Shown here: positions 1 through 9,358 of the stretch, one piece after another | Layout: every line of letters begins with the position of its first letter | Numbering within the stretch: the stretch's first letter is position 1 | Source of the DNA: Paraburkholderia sejongensis | Lineage (GTDB): Bacteria > Pseudomonadota > Gammaproteobacteria > Burkholderiales > Burkholderiaceae | Assembly: GCF_020880815.1 (NCBI RefSeq) | Contig: NZ_JAJITD010000010.1 | Location: 1-64,000 of the forward strand | Length of the DNA stretch: 64,000 nucleotides | Direction: 5' to 3' | Notes under the pieces: generated by a model | What the model saw: the letters and a program-made list of their open reading frames with translations, nothing else | Told to the model about the DNA's origin: nothing | Database searches by the model: none | Translations under genes and position numbers: made by a program

Positions 1-81
1 CGCGCCGCATTTGACTGGTCATCCGCCATGAACCAGTTTGCCATTCTGTTTGGCGAGCGCTTCACCAATGCACGCGGGTAA
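1..81 (+). CDS. 3' end of an unidentified gene (partial)
   Basis: A frame open from the first base of the window runs for 26 codons to a TAA. It would be the C-terminal tail of a protein whose body lies to the left; the visible tail includes the string MNQFAILFGERF. The tail is too short to name a family. The next 300 bases hold no gene, which fits a gene end here. It could also be a chance open frame. Confidence 0.3.
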   Translation, partial: RAAFDWSSAMNQFAILFGERFTNARG

Positions 82-120
82 CTCCGCTAACCGCCTCGCA
101 CACAAAAATGCGGACAGGTT

Positions 121-225
121 CCGCACAGGGGCAACGCTAATAGACCGACAAGAACACAAGGAAAGGCCAACACAGTAAAGAACACAGACAAAAAAGCCCC
201 GCCCTGCACAAAGGGCCCCAAACCA
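121..225 (-). repeat. partial copy of the dispersed long repeat
   Basis: This stretch closely matches, in the same orientation, the outer part of the right arm of the large inverted repeat at 5698-6339. Shared pieces include ccgcacaggggca, ctaatagaccga, aaggaaaggccaacac and agccccgccctgca. The palindromic core is absent, so this is a truncated single arm. The rest of 226-442 shows no gene or clear signal beyond the prpE ribosome site. Confidence 0.75.
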
Positions 226-442
226 GCCCCCTCAAACAAAGCCCCCCGCGGTAACGAATTTCCGGCGCACAATCACAACAATCCATCAGCGCGTCCGCGC
301 CTCGTCTTCATGGACAACCCCCGTTGCCCCCACCGGCGCACCCCTCTAAGCTGATGCGCACATCCGCGCCGCGCAGGCGCAAAATTTGCACGGCAGCCCC
401 ACCGCCACCCCATCCCTTCACGCCGCAAGAGGATCGCCGCCG

Positions 443-2347
443 ATGACCCGCTACCGCGATTTCCACCGCCGTTCGATCGACCACCCCGAAGACTTCTGGC
501 GCGAAGAGGCGCGGCGGATCCACTGGCACACGCCGTTCGGCACCGTGCTCGACCGCTCGAAGCCGCCGTTCGCGCGCTGGTTCGTCGGGGGCCGCACCAA
601 TCTCTGCCACAACGCGGTCGACCGCCACCTCGCCGAGCGCGCACAGCAGAACGCGCTCGTCTACGTGTCGACCGAAACCGGCATCGAGCGCCGCTACACG
701 TACGCGGAGCTGTACGCGGAAATCAACCGGATGGCCGCGGTGATGCGCTCGCTCGGCGTCAAGCGCGGCGACGTCGTGCTGATCTATCTGCCGATGATCC
801 CCGAGGCCCTGTTCGCGATGCTCGCGTGCGCGCGGCTCGGCGCGATTCACTCGGTCGTGTTCGGCGGCTTCGCGGCGCCGAACCTCGCGGCCCGCATCGA
901 CGACGCGAAGCCGGTGCTGATCGTCACCGCCGACGCCGGCGCGCGCGCCGGCAAGGTGATCGACTACACGCCGCTCGTAGACGAAGCGATGGCGCGCACC
1001 ATGCACCGGACCCCGCACGTGCTGCTGATCGATCGACAGCTCGCGCCCGAGCGGCTGAACGCGCCCTACCTCGTCGCCTACGAACCGCTGCGCGAACAGT
1101 TCTTCAACGTGCACGTGCCATGCGAATGGCTCGAATCGAACGAGCCGTCGTACGTGCTGTACACGTCCGGCACGACCGGCAAGCCGAAGGGCGTGCAGCG
1201 CGATGTCGGCGGCTACGCGGTCGCGCTCGCGGCATCGATGGAATACATCTTTCAGGGCCAGCCGGGCGACACGATGTTTACCGCGTCCGACGTCGGCTGG
1301 GTGGTCGGTCATAGCTACATCGTCTATGCGCCGCTGATCGCGGGGCTCACCACCGTGATGTACGAAGGCACGCCGATCCGCCCGGACGGCGGCATCTGGT
1401 GGCGGCTCGTCGAGCAGCACAAGATCAACATCATGTTCACCGCGCCGACCGCGCTGCGCGTTCTGAAAAAGCAGGACCCGGCGCTGCTCGCGGCCGCCGA
1501 TCTGTCGAGCCTGCGCGCGCTGTTCCTCGCCGGCGAGCCGCTCGACGAGCCGACCGCCGCGTGGATCGCCGGCGCGCTCGACAAGCCGGTGATCGACAAC
1601 TACTGGCAGACCGAAACCGGCTGGCCGATGCTGGCGATCCCGCGCGGCATCGAAGAGCTGCCGAACAAGCTCGGCTCGCCGGGCGTGCCGTCGGTCGGCT
1701 ACAAGTTGACGATCCGCAACGAGCTGACCGGCGAGCCGTGCAAGGCCGGAGAAAAAGGCGTGCTGACGCTCGACTATCCGTTGCCGCCGGGCTGCATGTC
1801 GACGGTGTGGGGCGACGACAAGCGCTTCGTCAGCACCTACTGGTCGAGCGTGCCGAACCAGCAGGTCTACTCGACGTTCGACTGGGGCGTGCAGGACAAG
1901 GACGGTTACGTGACGATCCTCGGGCGCACCGACGACGTAATCAACGTCGCCGGCCATCGCCTGGGCACGCGCGAGATCGAGGAAGCGCTGTCGAGCCACG
2001 CGGCCGTCGCGGAAGTCGCGGTGGTCGGCGTCAACGATCCGGTCAAGGGGCAGGCGGCGATGGCCTTCGTGGTACTGCGCGGCGCGCAACCCGGCGCCGA
2101 TCCGAGCGAGCGCGCGCGGCTCGAAGCCGAACTGGTGATGACGGTCGATCGCCAGCTCGGCGCGATTGCGCGGCCCGCGCGGGTGGTGGTGGTGTCGATG
2201 CTGCCGAAGACGCGCTCGGGCAAGCTGCTGCGCCGCGCGATCGCGGCGCTCGCGGAAGGCCGCGATCCGGGCGATCTGCCGACCATCGAAGACCCCGCCG
2301 CGCTACAGCAGGTGCGCGACGCGCTCGGCGACGGCGGGAAGAACTGA
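443..2347 (+). CDS. prpE: propionate--CoA ligase (propionyl-CoA synthetase)
   Basis: A 634-residue acyl-CoA synthetase of the ANL adenylating superfamily. It activates propionate with ATP and CoA to propionyl-CoA, the entry step of the 2-methylcitrate cycle. Visible motifs are the phosphate-binding loop YTSGTTGKPKG near residues 240-250, the YWQTETGWPM region near 390, and the C-terminal PKTRSGK with the catalytic lysine near residue 594, which is the lysine acetylated in this family. The length fits PrpE, and the N-terminal YRDFHRRSIDHPEDFW block fits PrpE/Acs. The start at 443 is preferred over an in-frame ATG at 386 because the conserved N-terminus begins there and GAGGA lies just upstream. 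No prpB or prpC is adjacent, so this is a stand-alone copy. It is convergent with mtnN. Confidence 0.9.
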   Translation: MTRYRDFHRRSIDHPEDFWREEARRIHWHTPFGTVLDRSKPPFARWFVGGRTNLCHNAVDRHLAERAQQNALVYVSTETGIERRYTYAELYAEINRMAAVMRSLGVKRGDVVLIYLPMIPEALFAMLACARLGAIHSVVFGGFAAPNLAARIDDAKPVLIVTADAGARAGKVIDYTPLVDEAMARTMHRTPHVLLIDRQLAPERLNAPYLVAYEPLREQFFNVHVPCEWLESNEPSYVLYTSGTTGKPKGVQRDVGGYAVALAASMEYIFQGQPGDTMFTASDVGWVVGHSYIVYAPLIAGLTTVMYEGTPIRPDGGIWWRLVEQHKINIMFTAPTALRVLKKQDPALLAAADLSSLRALFLAGEPLDEPTAAWIAGALDKPVIDNYWQTETGWPMLAIPRGIEELPNKLGSPGVPSVGYKLTIRNELTGEPCKAGEKGVLTLDYPLPPGCMSTVWGDDKRFVSTYWSSVPNQQVYSTFDWGVQDKDGYVTILGRTDDVINVAGHRLGTREIEEALSSHAAVAEVAVVGVNDPVKGQAAMAFVVLRGAQPGADPSERARLEAELVMTVDRQLGAIARPARVVVVSMLPKTRSGKLLRRAIAALAEGRDPGDLPTIEDPAALQQVRDALGDGGKN

Positions 2348-2466
2348 CGGGGAAAACGAGCGGGAAAGCGGCGCTCATTGAGCGAACGTGCGGCGAAAGC
2401 TCAGCGCAGAACCGCGCCGAAACGCAACGAAAGGTGGCGGGGAATCGGCGAACACCCGCCGCAAAC

Positions 2467-3261
2467 TCAGCCCCCGCTGCCCGGCACGGCGAGAAAACGC
2501 GCGAGGATTGCGTTCGAATAGGTGCCGGCGATCTCGGTCAGGAACGACATGAACGATGCGGGCGCGTGATCGTCGGCGGTATCGGAGATCGTGCGCACGA
2601 CCGCGCACGGCACGCCGTACTCGTGACAGACCTGCGCGAGCGCCGCGCCTTCCATTTCGACCGCGAGCGCATCGGGCAACGCGAAGCGCAACGCCCCGAG
2701 CGCCGCCGCGCTCGCGACGAACTGGTCGCCGCTGACGATCAGGCCGCGATGCACGCGCGGCTCGTGGGTGCCGAAGCGCGCCGCGCAGGCCGCACCCTCG
2801 TCCGCGACGAAACGCTCGCAGGCGGCGGCCAGCCGGTCGGCCAGCGCCGCATCGACGCCGAAACGCGACACGCCAAGCAGCGGCACTTCGAAGCGCGGAA
2901 ACAGCGGCGACGCATCGATATCGTGTTGCAGCAGCGTGCTCGCGACGACGATATCGCCGACCCGCACATCGCTGCCCACGCCACCGGCGACCCCGGTAAA
3001 CACGATCGCCTCGACATCGAACGCATGGATCAGCGCGCTCGCGGTCACGGCCGCCGCGACCTTGCCGACCCGCGCGAGCGTGACCACGCACGGCGTGCCG
3101 TGCACGGTGCCGACGTGATAATCGCGCCGGCCATGCGTGACGGTGCGCACGCCGGACTCGGCGCGCATCGCTTCGATCAGATCGCCGAGTTCCTGCGGCA
3201 ACGCGGCCAGAATGCCGAGCGGCCGGCCGGTCGCGGCGGCCTCGCTGATCAGCGTGCTCAT
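2467..3261 (-). CDS. mtnN: 5'-methylthioadenosine/S-adenosylhomocysteine nucleosidase family protein
   Basis: A 264-residue nucleoside phosphorylase-like protein. The family cleaves adenine from methylthioadenosine and S-adenosylhomocysteine, recycling by-products of methylation, polyamine and autoinducer synthesis in the cytosol. It shows the N-terminal GILAALPQEL start of the fold, the ribose-binding AVEMEGAAL segment with its glutamate, and the catalytic aspartate in RTISDTAD. It is somewhat longer than E. coli MtnN (about 230 residues) and has an insert near the middle, so a related purine nucleosidase is possible. Its ATG overlaps the uvrD stop codon by four bases (ATGA), which implies translational coupling to uvrD. 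A second ATG 13 codons upstream would lie inside uvrD and is less likely. Confidence 0.8.
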   Translation of the reverse strand: MSTLISEAAATGRPLGILAALPQELGDLIEAMRAESGVRTVTHGRRDYHVGTVHGTPCVVTLARVGKVAAAVTASALIHAFDVEAIVFTGVAGGVGSDVRVGDIVVASTLLQHDIDASPLFPRFEVPLLGVSRFGVDAALADRLAAACERFVADEGAACAARFGTHEPRVHRGLIVSGDQFVASAAALGALRFALPDALAVEMEGAALAQVCHEYGVPCAVVRTISDTADDHAPASFMSFLTEIAGTYSNAILARFLAVPGSGG

Positions 3262-5621
3262 TCGACCGCCTGCAATTTGGCGACGGCCAGCGCGAGCCAC
3301 TTCTCGCCGTGGCGTTTGAAGCGAACCTGCGCTTTCGAGTCGGTGCCGCCGCCTTCGAGCGCGGTGATCGTGCCTTCGCCGAACTTCGTGTGGAACACCT
3401 GCTGGCCGACCCGGAAGCCGGTTTCGGCCGCGCGCTGCTCGTTCGCGAAAGCCGGCGCCGGCGCGGACGCGACCGATGCCGCCGTCGACGCAGCGCCGCC
3501 ATATCCGGGACGCTGGAACCAGTCGCGCCCGTAACCGGCGTTATCCGACCGGCCGCCCCAACGCGCGCCCGCCTCGACCTTAGGCGTGAGCCACTTGAGC
3601 GTTTCTTGCGGCAGTTCGTCGAAGAAACGCGAGCGGATGTTGTAACGGGTCTGCCCGTGCAGCATCCGGCTTTGCGCGAACGACAGATAGAGCCGCTCCT
3701 TCGCGCGCGTGATCGCGACGTACATCAGACGCCGCTCCTCTTCGAGCCCGTCCGCCTCCATCGCGCTGTTCTCGTGCGGGAACAGCCCCTCTTCCAGACC
3801 GGTGATGAACACCGCGGTGAATTCGAGGCCCTTGGCCGCGTGCACGGTCATCAGTTGCACCGCTTCCTGACCGGCCTGCGCCTGGTTGTCGCCCGCTTCG
3901 AGCGATGCGTGCGACAGGAAGCCCGCGAGCGGCGTCATCGTGTCGGGGTTCTGGGCCGGATCGGCGACGTCCGGCGCGTCGAGCACGACCGTGTTCGGAT
4001 CGTCGGTCGCGACCGCGAGTTCGGGCGCGGCGCTCGCGCCCGGGCGCAGTGGAATCGAGCGCGCCGGCGTATCGAGCCCGTAGCCCTCTTCGCTGACGAA
4101 CGCGGCGGCCGCGTTGACGAGTTCCTGCAAGTTCTCGAGCCGTTCCTGGCCTTCGCGCTCGTTCTGATAGAACTCGGCCAGACCGCTCGTGCGGACCACG
4201 TACTCGACGGTTTCCGGCAGGCTCATCTGCTGCGTTTCCGCGCGCATCTTGCCGACCAGGTTCGCGAACGCGGCGAGGCTCGAGCCCGCCTTGCCGGCGA
4301 CGTACGGAATCGCCGCGGCCATCGAGCAGTTGTACAGACGCGCGGCGTCGGCCAGCTGTTCGAGCGAGCGCGCGCCGATTCCGCGGGTCGGGAAATTGAC
4401 GACGCGGGCGAACGCGGTGTCGTCGTTCGGGTTATCGATCAGGCGCAGATACGCGAGCGCGTGCTTGACTTCCTGGCGTTCGAAAAAGCGCAGACCGCCG
4501 TACACGCGATACGCGATCCCCGCATTGACGAGCGTGTGCTCGATCGTGCGCGACTGCGCGTTGCTGCGGTAGAGGACCGCGATTTCGCTGCGCGACAGGC
4601 CGGTGTTGATCAGCGCGCGAATTTCCTCGACGATCCAGCCGGCTTCCTGCGAATCGGTCGCCGACTCATACACGCGCACCGGTTCGCCGTGGCCGGCGTC
4701 GGTGCGCAGATTCTTGCCGAGCCGTCGCGAGTTGTTGGCGATCAGCTGGTTGGCCGCGTCGAGAATGTGGCCGTGCGAGCGGTAGTTCTGCTCGAGCTTG
4801 ATCAGATGACGCACGTTGAACTCGTGCTCGAAGTCGCGCATGTTGCCGACGTTCGCGCCGCGGAACGCGTAGATCGACTGGTCGTCGTCGCCGACCGCGA
4901 AGATCGCGTTGTGCTGGCCGGCGAGCAGCTTGAGCCACGCGTACTGCAGCTTGTTGGTGTCCTGGAACTCGTCGACGAGGATGTGCCGGAAGCGCGCCTG
5001 GTAGTGCGCGCGCAGCGGCGGATTGTGGGCGAGCAGCTCGTAGCAGCGCAGCAGCAGTTCGGGGAAATCGACCACGCCTTCGCGCTGGCATTGCTGGTCG
5101 TACGCCTCGTACAGTTCGACGAACTTGCGATTGAAGTTGTCGGTGGCGTCGACGTCTTTCGGGCGCAGGCCCTGTTCTTTCGCGTTGTTGATGAAGTACT
5201 GGAGATTTTTCGCCGGGTACTTTTCGTCGTCGATGTTAAGGCCCTTCATCAGGCGCTTGATCGCCGACAGCTGATCGGCGGTATCGAGGATCTGGAAGGT
5301 CGCGGGCAAGCCGGCGTCGCGGTGATGCGCGCGCAGCATGCGGTTACACAGGCCGTGGAAGGTGCCGATCCACATGCCGCGGGTATTAATGGGCAGCAGC
5401 GCCGACAGACGCGCCATCATTTCGCGGGCGGCCTTGTTGGTGAAGGTCACGGCGAGCACGGTCGCGGGCGATGCCAGACCATGCTGGATGAGCCACGCGA
5501 TGCGGGTGATCAGGACGCGGGTTTTGCCGCTGCCGGCGCCGGCGAGAATCAGCGCGGGCTCATTGGGGAGCGTGACGGCGGCGTGTTGTTCGGGGTTCAG
5601 ATTGGCGAGGAGGTCGGGCAT
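3258..5621 (-). CDS. uvrD: ATP-dependent DNA helicase II
   Basis: A 787-residue superfamily 1A 3'-5' helicase, acting in nucleotide excision repair and mismatch repair. Motif I is AGAGSGKT near residue 29, Q-motif-like LNPEQHAAV lies at the extreme N-terminus, motif II is VDEFQDTN, motif III GDDDQSIYAFRGA, motif IV-V includes QNYRSHGHIL and MTVHAAKGLEF, and motif VI is MYVAITRAKERL. The C-terminus ends in the beta-rich PcrA/UvrD module (FRVGQQVFHTKFGEGT). The start at MPDLLANLNPEQ is chosen because the family begins there; an ATG eight codons upstream is possible. The downstream mtnN overlaps by four bases. The gene is followed upstream by the large inverted repeat. Confidence 0.95.
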   Translation of the reverse strand: MPDLLANLNPEQHAAVTLPNEPALILAGAGSGKTRVLITRIAWLIQHGLASPATVLAVTFTNKAAREMMARLSALLPINTRGMWIGTFHGLCNRMLRAHHRDAGLPATFQILDTADQLSAIKRLMKGLNIDDEKYPAKNLQYFINNAKEQGLRPKDVDATDNFNRKFVELYEAYDQQCQREGVVDFPELLLRCYELLAHNPPLRAHYQARFRHILVDEFQDTNKLQYAWLKLLAGQHNAIFAVGDDDQSIYAFRGANVGNMRDFEHEFNVRHLIKLEQNYRSHGHILDAANQLIANNSRRLGKNLRTDAGHGEPVRVYESATDSQEAGWIVEEIRALINTGLSRSEIAVLYRSNAQSRTIEHTLVNAGIAYRVYGGLRFFERQEVKHALAYLRLIDNPNDDTAFARVVNFPTRGIGARSLEQLADAARLYNCSMAAAIPYVAGKAGSSLAAFANLVGKMRAETQQMSLPETVEYVVRTSGLAEFYQNEREGQERLENLQELVNAAAAFVSEEGYGLDTPARSIPLRPGASAAPELAVATDDPNTVVLDAPDVADPAQNPDTMTPLAGFLSHASLEAGDNQAQAGQEAVQLMTVHAAKGLEFTAVFITGLEEGLFPHENSAMEADGLEEERRLMYVAITRAKERLYLSFAQSRMLHGQTRYNIRSRFFDELPQETLKWLTPKVEAGARWGGRSDNAGYGRDWFQRPGYGGAASTAASVASAPAPAFANEQRAAETGFRVGQQVFHTKFGEGTITALEGGGTDSKAQVRFKRHGEKWLALAVAKLQAVE

Positions 5622-5697
5622 TTTCTCGTGGGGACGGCAAGGCAAAGGGCATTATATGCCCCGACGGGGGCCCGGCTTTTTTCGTTTGTCTGGACAA

Positions 5698-6339
5698 GGG
5701 TTTTGGGTTTGCCCTTGGTGCAGGGCGGCGCTTTTTTTGGCTGTGCTCTTATGGCGTTGGCCTTTCCTTGCTTTCTTGTCGGTCTATTGGCGTTGCCCCT
5801 GTGCGGGGCGGCACCTACTTTCTTTGCGGCTGCAAAGAAAGTAGGCAAAGAAAGCAGCTTCACACCGTTAGCTCTTAAGCGGGAACCGTAGCGGGCCACC
5901 GGTAGTGGTGCATCTGGAATCTGTGTCCCCGCACATTCGGCGATAGTGACAAAGCCATCATTCTTCCGGCGGCGCTACGCGCGCCGAAGCCCCGCTCAAA
6001 AACCGCCCGCCATTTCCCGCGCCCCTTGGTTTCCCTGGCAGACCCGTCCGCGACGCACGCAGTGCGGAGTGGGAGCTGATGACGGCTTTGTCACGAGCGC
6101 GGAGTGTGCGGGAACACAGATTCCAGATGCACCACTACCGGTAAGGGGCTACGGTTCCCGCTTAAGAATTAGCGGTGTGAAGCTGCTTTCTTTGCCTACT
6201 TTCTTTGCAGCCGCAAAGAAAGTAGGTGCCGCCCCGCACAGGGGCAGAGCTAATAGACCGATAAGAAAGCAAGGAAAGGCCAACACCATACGAACACGGA
6301 CAAAAAGCCCCGCCCTGCACCAAGGGCAAAACAAAACCC
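5698..6339. repeat. large intergenic inverted repeat with palindromic core
   Basis: Left arm 5698-5961 and right arm 6079-6339 are near-identical reverse complements, joined by a 117-base centre. Each arm also contains its own near-perfect palindrome, with 13-base half-sites CTACTTTCTTTGC and a 4-base loop, at 5815-5844 and 6196-6225. A truncated third arm lies at 121-225. Several open frames cross the arms and read FFAAAKKVG, but they are overlapping, lack ribosome sites and are explained by the palindrome. The element fills almost the whole uvrD-valS gap. It carries no transposase. It could fold as a very long hairpin if transcribed, or serve as a protein-binding or recombination site. Confidence 0.85.
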
Positions 6340-6366
6340 GCCGAACGGCCCAAACCCCCTGTTAGC

Positions 6367-6372
6367 TATAAT
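6367..6372 (+). promoter_or_regulatory. candidate -10 box of the valS promoter
   Basis: A perfect TATAAT lies 43 bases before the valS ATG, just outside the inverted repeat. No convincing TTGACA is present 16-18 bases upstream, so only the -10 is claimed. Confidence 0.45.
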
Positions 6373-6414
6373 CAACCATTCTCCGAATCCAATGCCTCCC
6401 TTAAATCCAGAAAC

Positions 6415-9294
6415 ATGAGCGACACCCAGAGCTCCACCCCGTCGACGCTTGAGAAAAGCTTCGAACCCCACACCATCGAAGCCCACTGGGGCCCGGAATG
6501 GGAAAAACGCGCGTACGCGGCCCCCTCCTTCGACACCAACCGCAAAGACTTCTCGATCCAGCTGCCGCCGCCGAACGTCACCGGCACGCTGCACATGGGC
6601 CACGCGTTCAACCAGACCATCATGGACGGCCTCACCCGCTATCACCGGATGCTCGGCGAAAACACCCTGTGGGTGCCGGGCACCGATCACGCGGGGATCG
6701 CCACGCAAATCGTCGTCGAACGGCAACTGGACGCGCACAAGGTGTCGCGCCACGACCTCGGCCGCGAGAAATTCGTCGAACGCGTGTGGGAGTGGAAGCA
6801 ACAGTCCGGTTCGACCATCACCAATCAGGTGCGCCGCCTCGGCGCGTCGATCGACTGGTCGCGCGAATACTTCACGATGGACGACAAGATGTCGGCCGCC
6901 GTGCGCGACGTGTTCGTCCGTCTGTATGAACAGGGCCTGATCTATCGCGGCAAACGCCTCGTCAACTGGGACCCGGTGCTGCTCACGGCGGTGTCCGACC
7001 TCGAAGTGGTCAGCGAGGAAGAAAACGGCCACCTGTGGCACATCCAGTACCCGCTCACCGACGGCTCGGGCCATCTGACCGTTGCCACCACCCGTCCGGA
7101 AACCATGCTCGGCGACACCGCCGTGATGGTCCACCCGGAAGACGAACGCTACGCGCACCTGATCGGCAAGACCGTCACGCTGCCGCTGTCGAACCGTGAA
7201 GTGCCGATCATCGCTGACGACTACGTCGACCGCGAGTTCGGCACCGGCGTCGTCAAGGTCACCCCCGCGCACGACTTCAACGACTACCAGGTCGGCCTGC
7301 GCCACAAGCTGCCGCAAATCGAAATCCTAACGCTCGACGCGAAGATCAACGACAACGCGCCTGAAAAGTACCGCGGCCTCGACCGTTTCGAAGCCCGCAA
7401 GCAGGTGGTCGCCGATCTCGAAGCGCTCGGCGCGCTCGAATCGGTCAAGCCGCACAAGCTGATGGTGCCGCGCGGCGACCGCACCGGCGTCGTGATCGAG
7501 CCGATGCTGACCGACCAGTGGTTCGTCGCGATGAGCAAGCCGGCGCCGGAAGGCACCTATAACCCCGGCAAGTCGATCGCCGAAACCGCGCTGGATGTAG
7601 TGCGCAACGGCCAGATCAAGTTCGTGCCGGAAAACTGGACCAGCACCTACTACCAGTGGCTCGAAAACATCCAGGACTGGTGTATCTCGCGCCAGCTGTG
7701 GTGGGGCCATCAGATTCCCGCGTGGTACGGCGAAAACGGCGAAGTATTCGTCGCGAAGACCGAGGAAGGCGCGCGCGCGAAGGCCGCAGCAGCCGGCTAT
7801 ACCGGCGAATTGAAACGCGACGAAGACGTGCTCGACACGTGGTTCTCGTCGGCGCTGGTGCCGTTCTCGTCGCTCGGCTGGCCGAACGAAACGCCGGAAC
7901 TGAAGCACTTCATGCCGTCGTCGGTGCTGGTCACCGGCTTCGACATCATCTTCTTCTGGGTCGCGCGGATGGTCATGATGACCACCCACTTCACCGGCAA
8001 GGTGCCGTTCGAGACGGTCTACGTGCACGGCCTCGTGCGCGACGCCGAAGGCCAGAAGATGTCGAAGAGCAAGGGCAATACGCTCGACCCGATCGACATC
8101 GTCGACGGCATCGACCTCGACACGCTGGTCGCCAAGCGCACCACCGGCCTGATGAATCCGAAGCAGGCCGCGTCGATCGAGAAGAAAACCCGTAAGGAAT
8201 TCCCCGACGGCATCCCGGCGTTCGGCACCGACGCGCTGCGCTTCACGATGGCGTCGATGGCCACGCTCGGCCGCAACGTGAACTTTGACCTCGCGCGCTG
8301 CGAGGGCTATCGCAACTTCTGCAACAAGCTGTGGAACGCGACCCGCTTCGTGTTGATGAACTGCGAAGGCCACGACTGCGGCTTCGACCAGCCGTCGGGT
8401 TGCGGCGAATGCGGGCCGGACGGCCATCTGCATTTCTCGCCGGCCGACCGCTGGATCGTGTCGCAACTGCAGCGCGTCGAAATGGAAGTCGCGAAGGGCT
8501 TCGCCGACTATCGCTTCGACAATGTGGCCAACGCCCTGTACAAGTTCGTGTGGGACGAATACTGTGACTGGTATCTCGAACTCGCGAAGGTTCAGATCCA
8601 GACGGGTCAGCCGAACCAGCAACGCGCGACGCGCCGCACGCTGCTGCGCGTCCTCGAGACGGTGCTGCGCCTCGCGCATCCGGTGATCCCGTTCATCACC
8701 GAAGCGCTGTGGCAGAAAGTGGCGCCGCTCGCCGGCCGCTACCCGCAAGGCATGGCCGACGGCGAAGCGTCCATCATGGTGCAGCCGTACCCCATCGCGG
8801 ACCAGTCGAAGCTCGACGATGATGCCGAGCAGTGGGCGGCCGACCTCAAGGCGGTGATCGATGCGTGCCGGAATCTGCGCGGCGAGATGAACCTGTCGCC
8901 GGCGGTCAAGGTGCCGTTGCTGGCCACCGGCAACGCGGAGCGGCTGCGCACGTTCGCGCCGTACGCGCAGGCGCTCGCGCGTTTGTCCGAAGTGCAGATC
9001 ATCGCCGACGAAGCCGCGCTCGACGCGCAGGCCGATGGCGCGCCGATTGCTATCGTAGGAAGCGACAAGCTCGTCCTGAAGGTCGAAATCGACGTCGCGG
9101 TCGAACGCGAGCGGCTGTCGAAGGAAATCGCGCGCCTGACCGGCGAAATCGCCAAATGCAACGGCAAGCTGAAGAACGAAAGCTTCGTCGCAAAGGCGCC
9201 GCCGGCGGTCGTGGAACAGGAACAGAAGCGGCTCGCCGATTTCGAAGCCACTGTCGGCAAGCTGAAAGCTCAATTGGCCCGCTTGCCGGCCTGA
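6415..9294 (+). CDS. valS: valyl-tRNA synthetase
   Basis: A 959-residue class Ia aminoacyl-tRNA synthetase that charges tRNA-Val with valine. It shows the HIGH-type motif in PPPNVTGTLHMGHAF near residues 47-61, the GTDHAGIATQ segment, the CP1 editing domain (TTRPETMLGDTAV), the KMSKSKGN motif near residue 545, an anticodon-binding helical domain and a C-terminal coiled-coil arm (VERERLSKEIARLTGEI) typical of ValS. The stretch CEGHDCGFDQPSGCGECG near 660 is a short cysteine-rich insert. The start follows a short A-rich leader; the ATG at 6415 gives the usual N-terminus. A small hairpin without a T-run lies at about 9301-9325, so read-through into galU is possible. Confidence 0.97.
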   Translation: MSDTQSSTPSTLEKSFEPHTIEAHWGPEWEKRAYAAPSFDTNRKDFSIQLPPPNVTGTLHMGHAFNQTIMDGLTRYHRMLGENTLWVPGTDHAGIATQIVVERQLDAHKVSRHDLGREKFVERVWEWKQQSGSTITNQVRRLGASIDWSREYFTMDDKMSAAVRDVFVRLYEQGLIYRGKRLVNWDPVLLTAVSDLEVVSEEENGHLWHIQYPLTDGSGHLTVATTRPETMLGDTAVMVHPEDERYAHLIGKTVTLPLSNREVPIIADDYVDREFGTGVVKVTPAHDFNDYQVGLRHKLPQIEILTLDAKINDNAPEKYRGLDRFEARKQVVADLEALGALESVKPHKLMVPRGDRTGVVIEPMLTDQWFVAMSKPAPEGTYNPGKSIAETALDVVRNGQIKFVPENWTSTYYQWLENIQDWCISRQLWWGHQIPAWYGENGEVFVAKTEEGARAKAAAAGYTGELKRDEDVLDTWFSSALVPFSSLGWPNETPELKHFMPSSVLVTGFDIIFFWVARMVMMTTHFTGKVPFETVYVHGLVRDAEGQKMSKSKGNTLDPIDIVDGIDLDTLVAKRTTGLMNPKQAASIEKKTRKEFPDGIPAFGTDALRFTMASMATLGRNVNFDLARCEGYRNFCNKLWNATRFVLMNCEGHDCGFDQPSGCGECGPDGHLHFSPADRWIVSQLQRVEMEVAKGFADYRFDNVANALYKFVWDEYCDWYLELAKVQIQTGQPNQQRATRRTLLRVLETVLRLAHPVIPFITEALWQKVAPLAGRYPQGMADGEASIMVQPYPIADQSKLDDDAEQWAADLKAVIDACRNLRGEMNLSPAVKVPLLATGNAERLRTFAPYAQALARLSEVQIIADEAALDAQADGAPIAIVGSDKLVLKVEIDVAVERERLSKEIARLTGEIAKCNGKLKNESFVAKAPPAVVEQEQKRLADFEATVGKLKAQLARLPA

Positions 9295-9358
9295 ACGATC
9301 CCCTCGCCTTCCTCACAGGCGAGGCAAGGACTTAAACCAGAGGACTCAGGGTATTCAC

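Noticed and set aside
308..2089. A 593-codon minus-strand frame across prpE
   Set aside because: It is antisense to a clearly recognised enzyme and shows the Arg/His-rich composition typical of shadow frames in high-GC DNA.
5597..6365. Several overlapping open frames reading FFAAAKKVGAAPHRG or its mirror on both strands
   Set aside because: They arise from the arms and palindromes of the inverted repeat, overlap each other, and lack ribosome sites.
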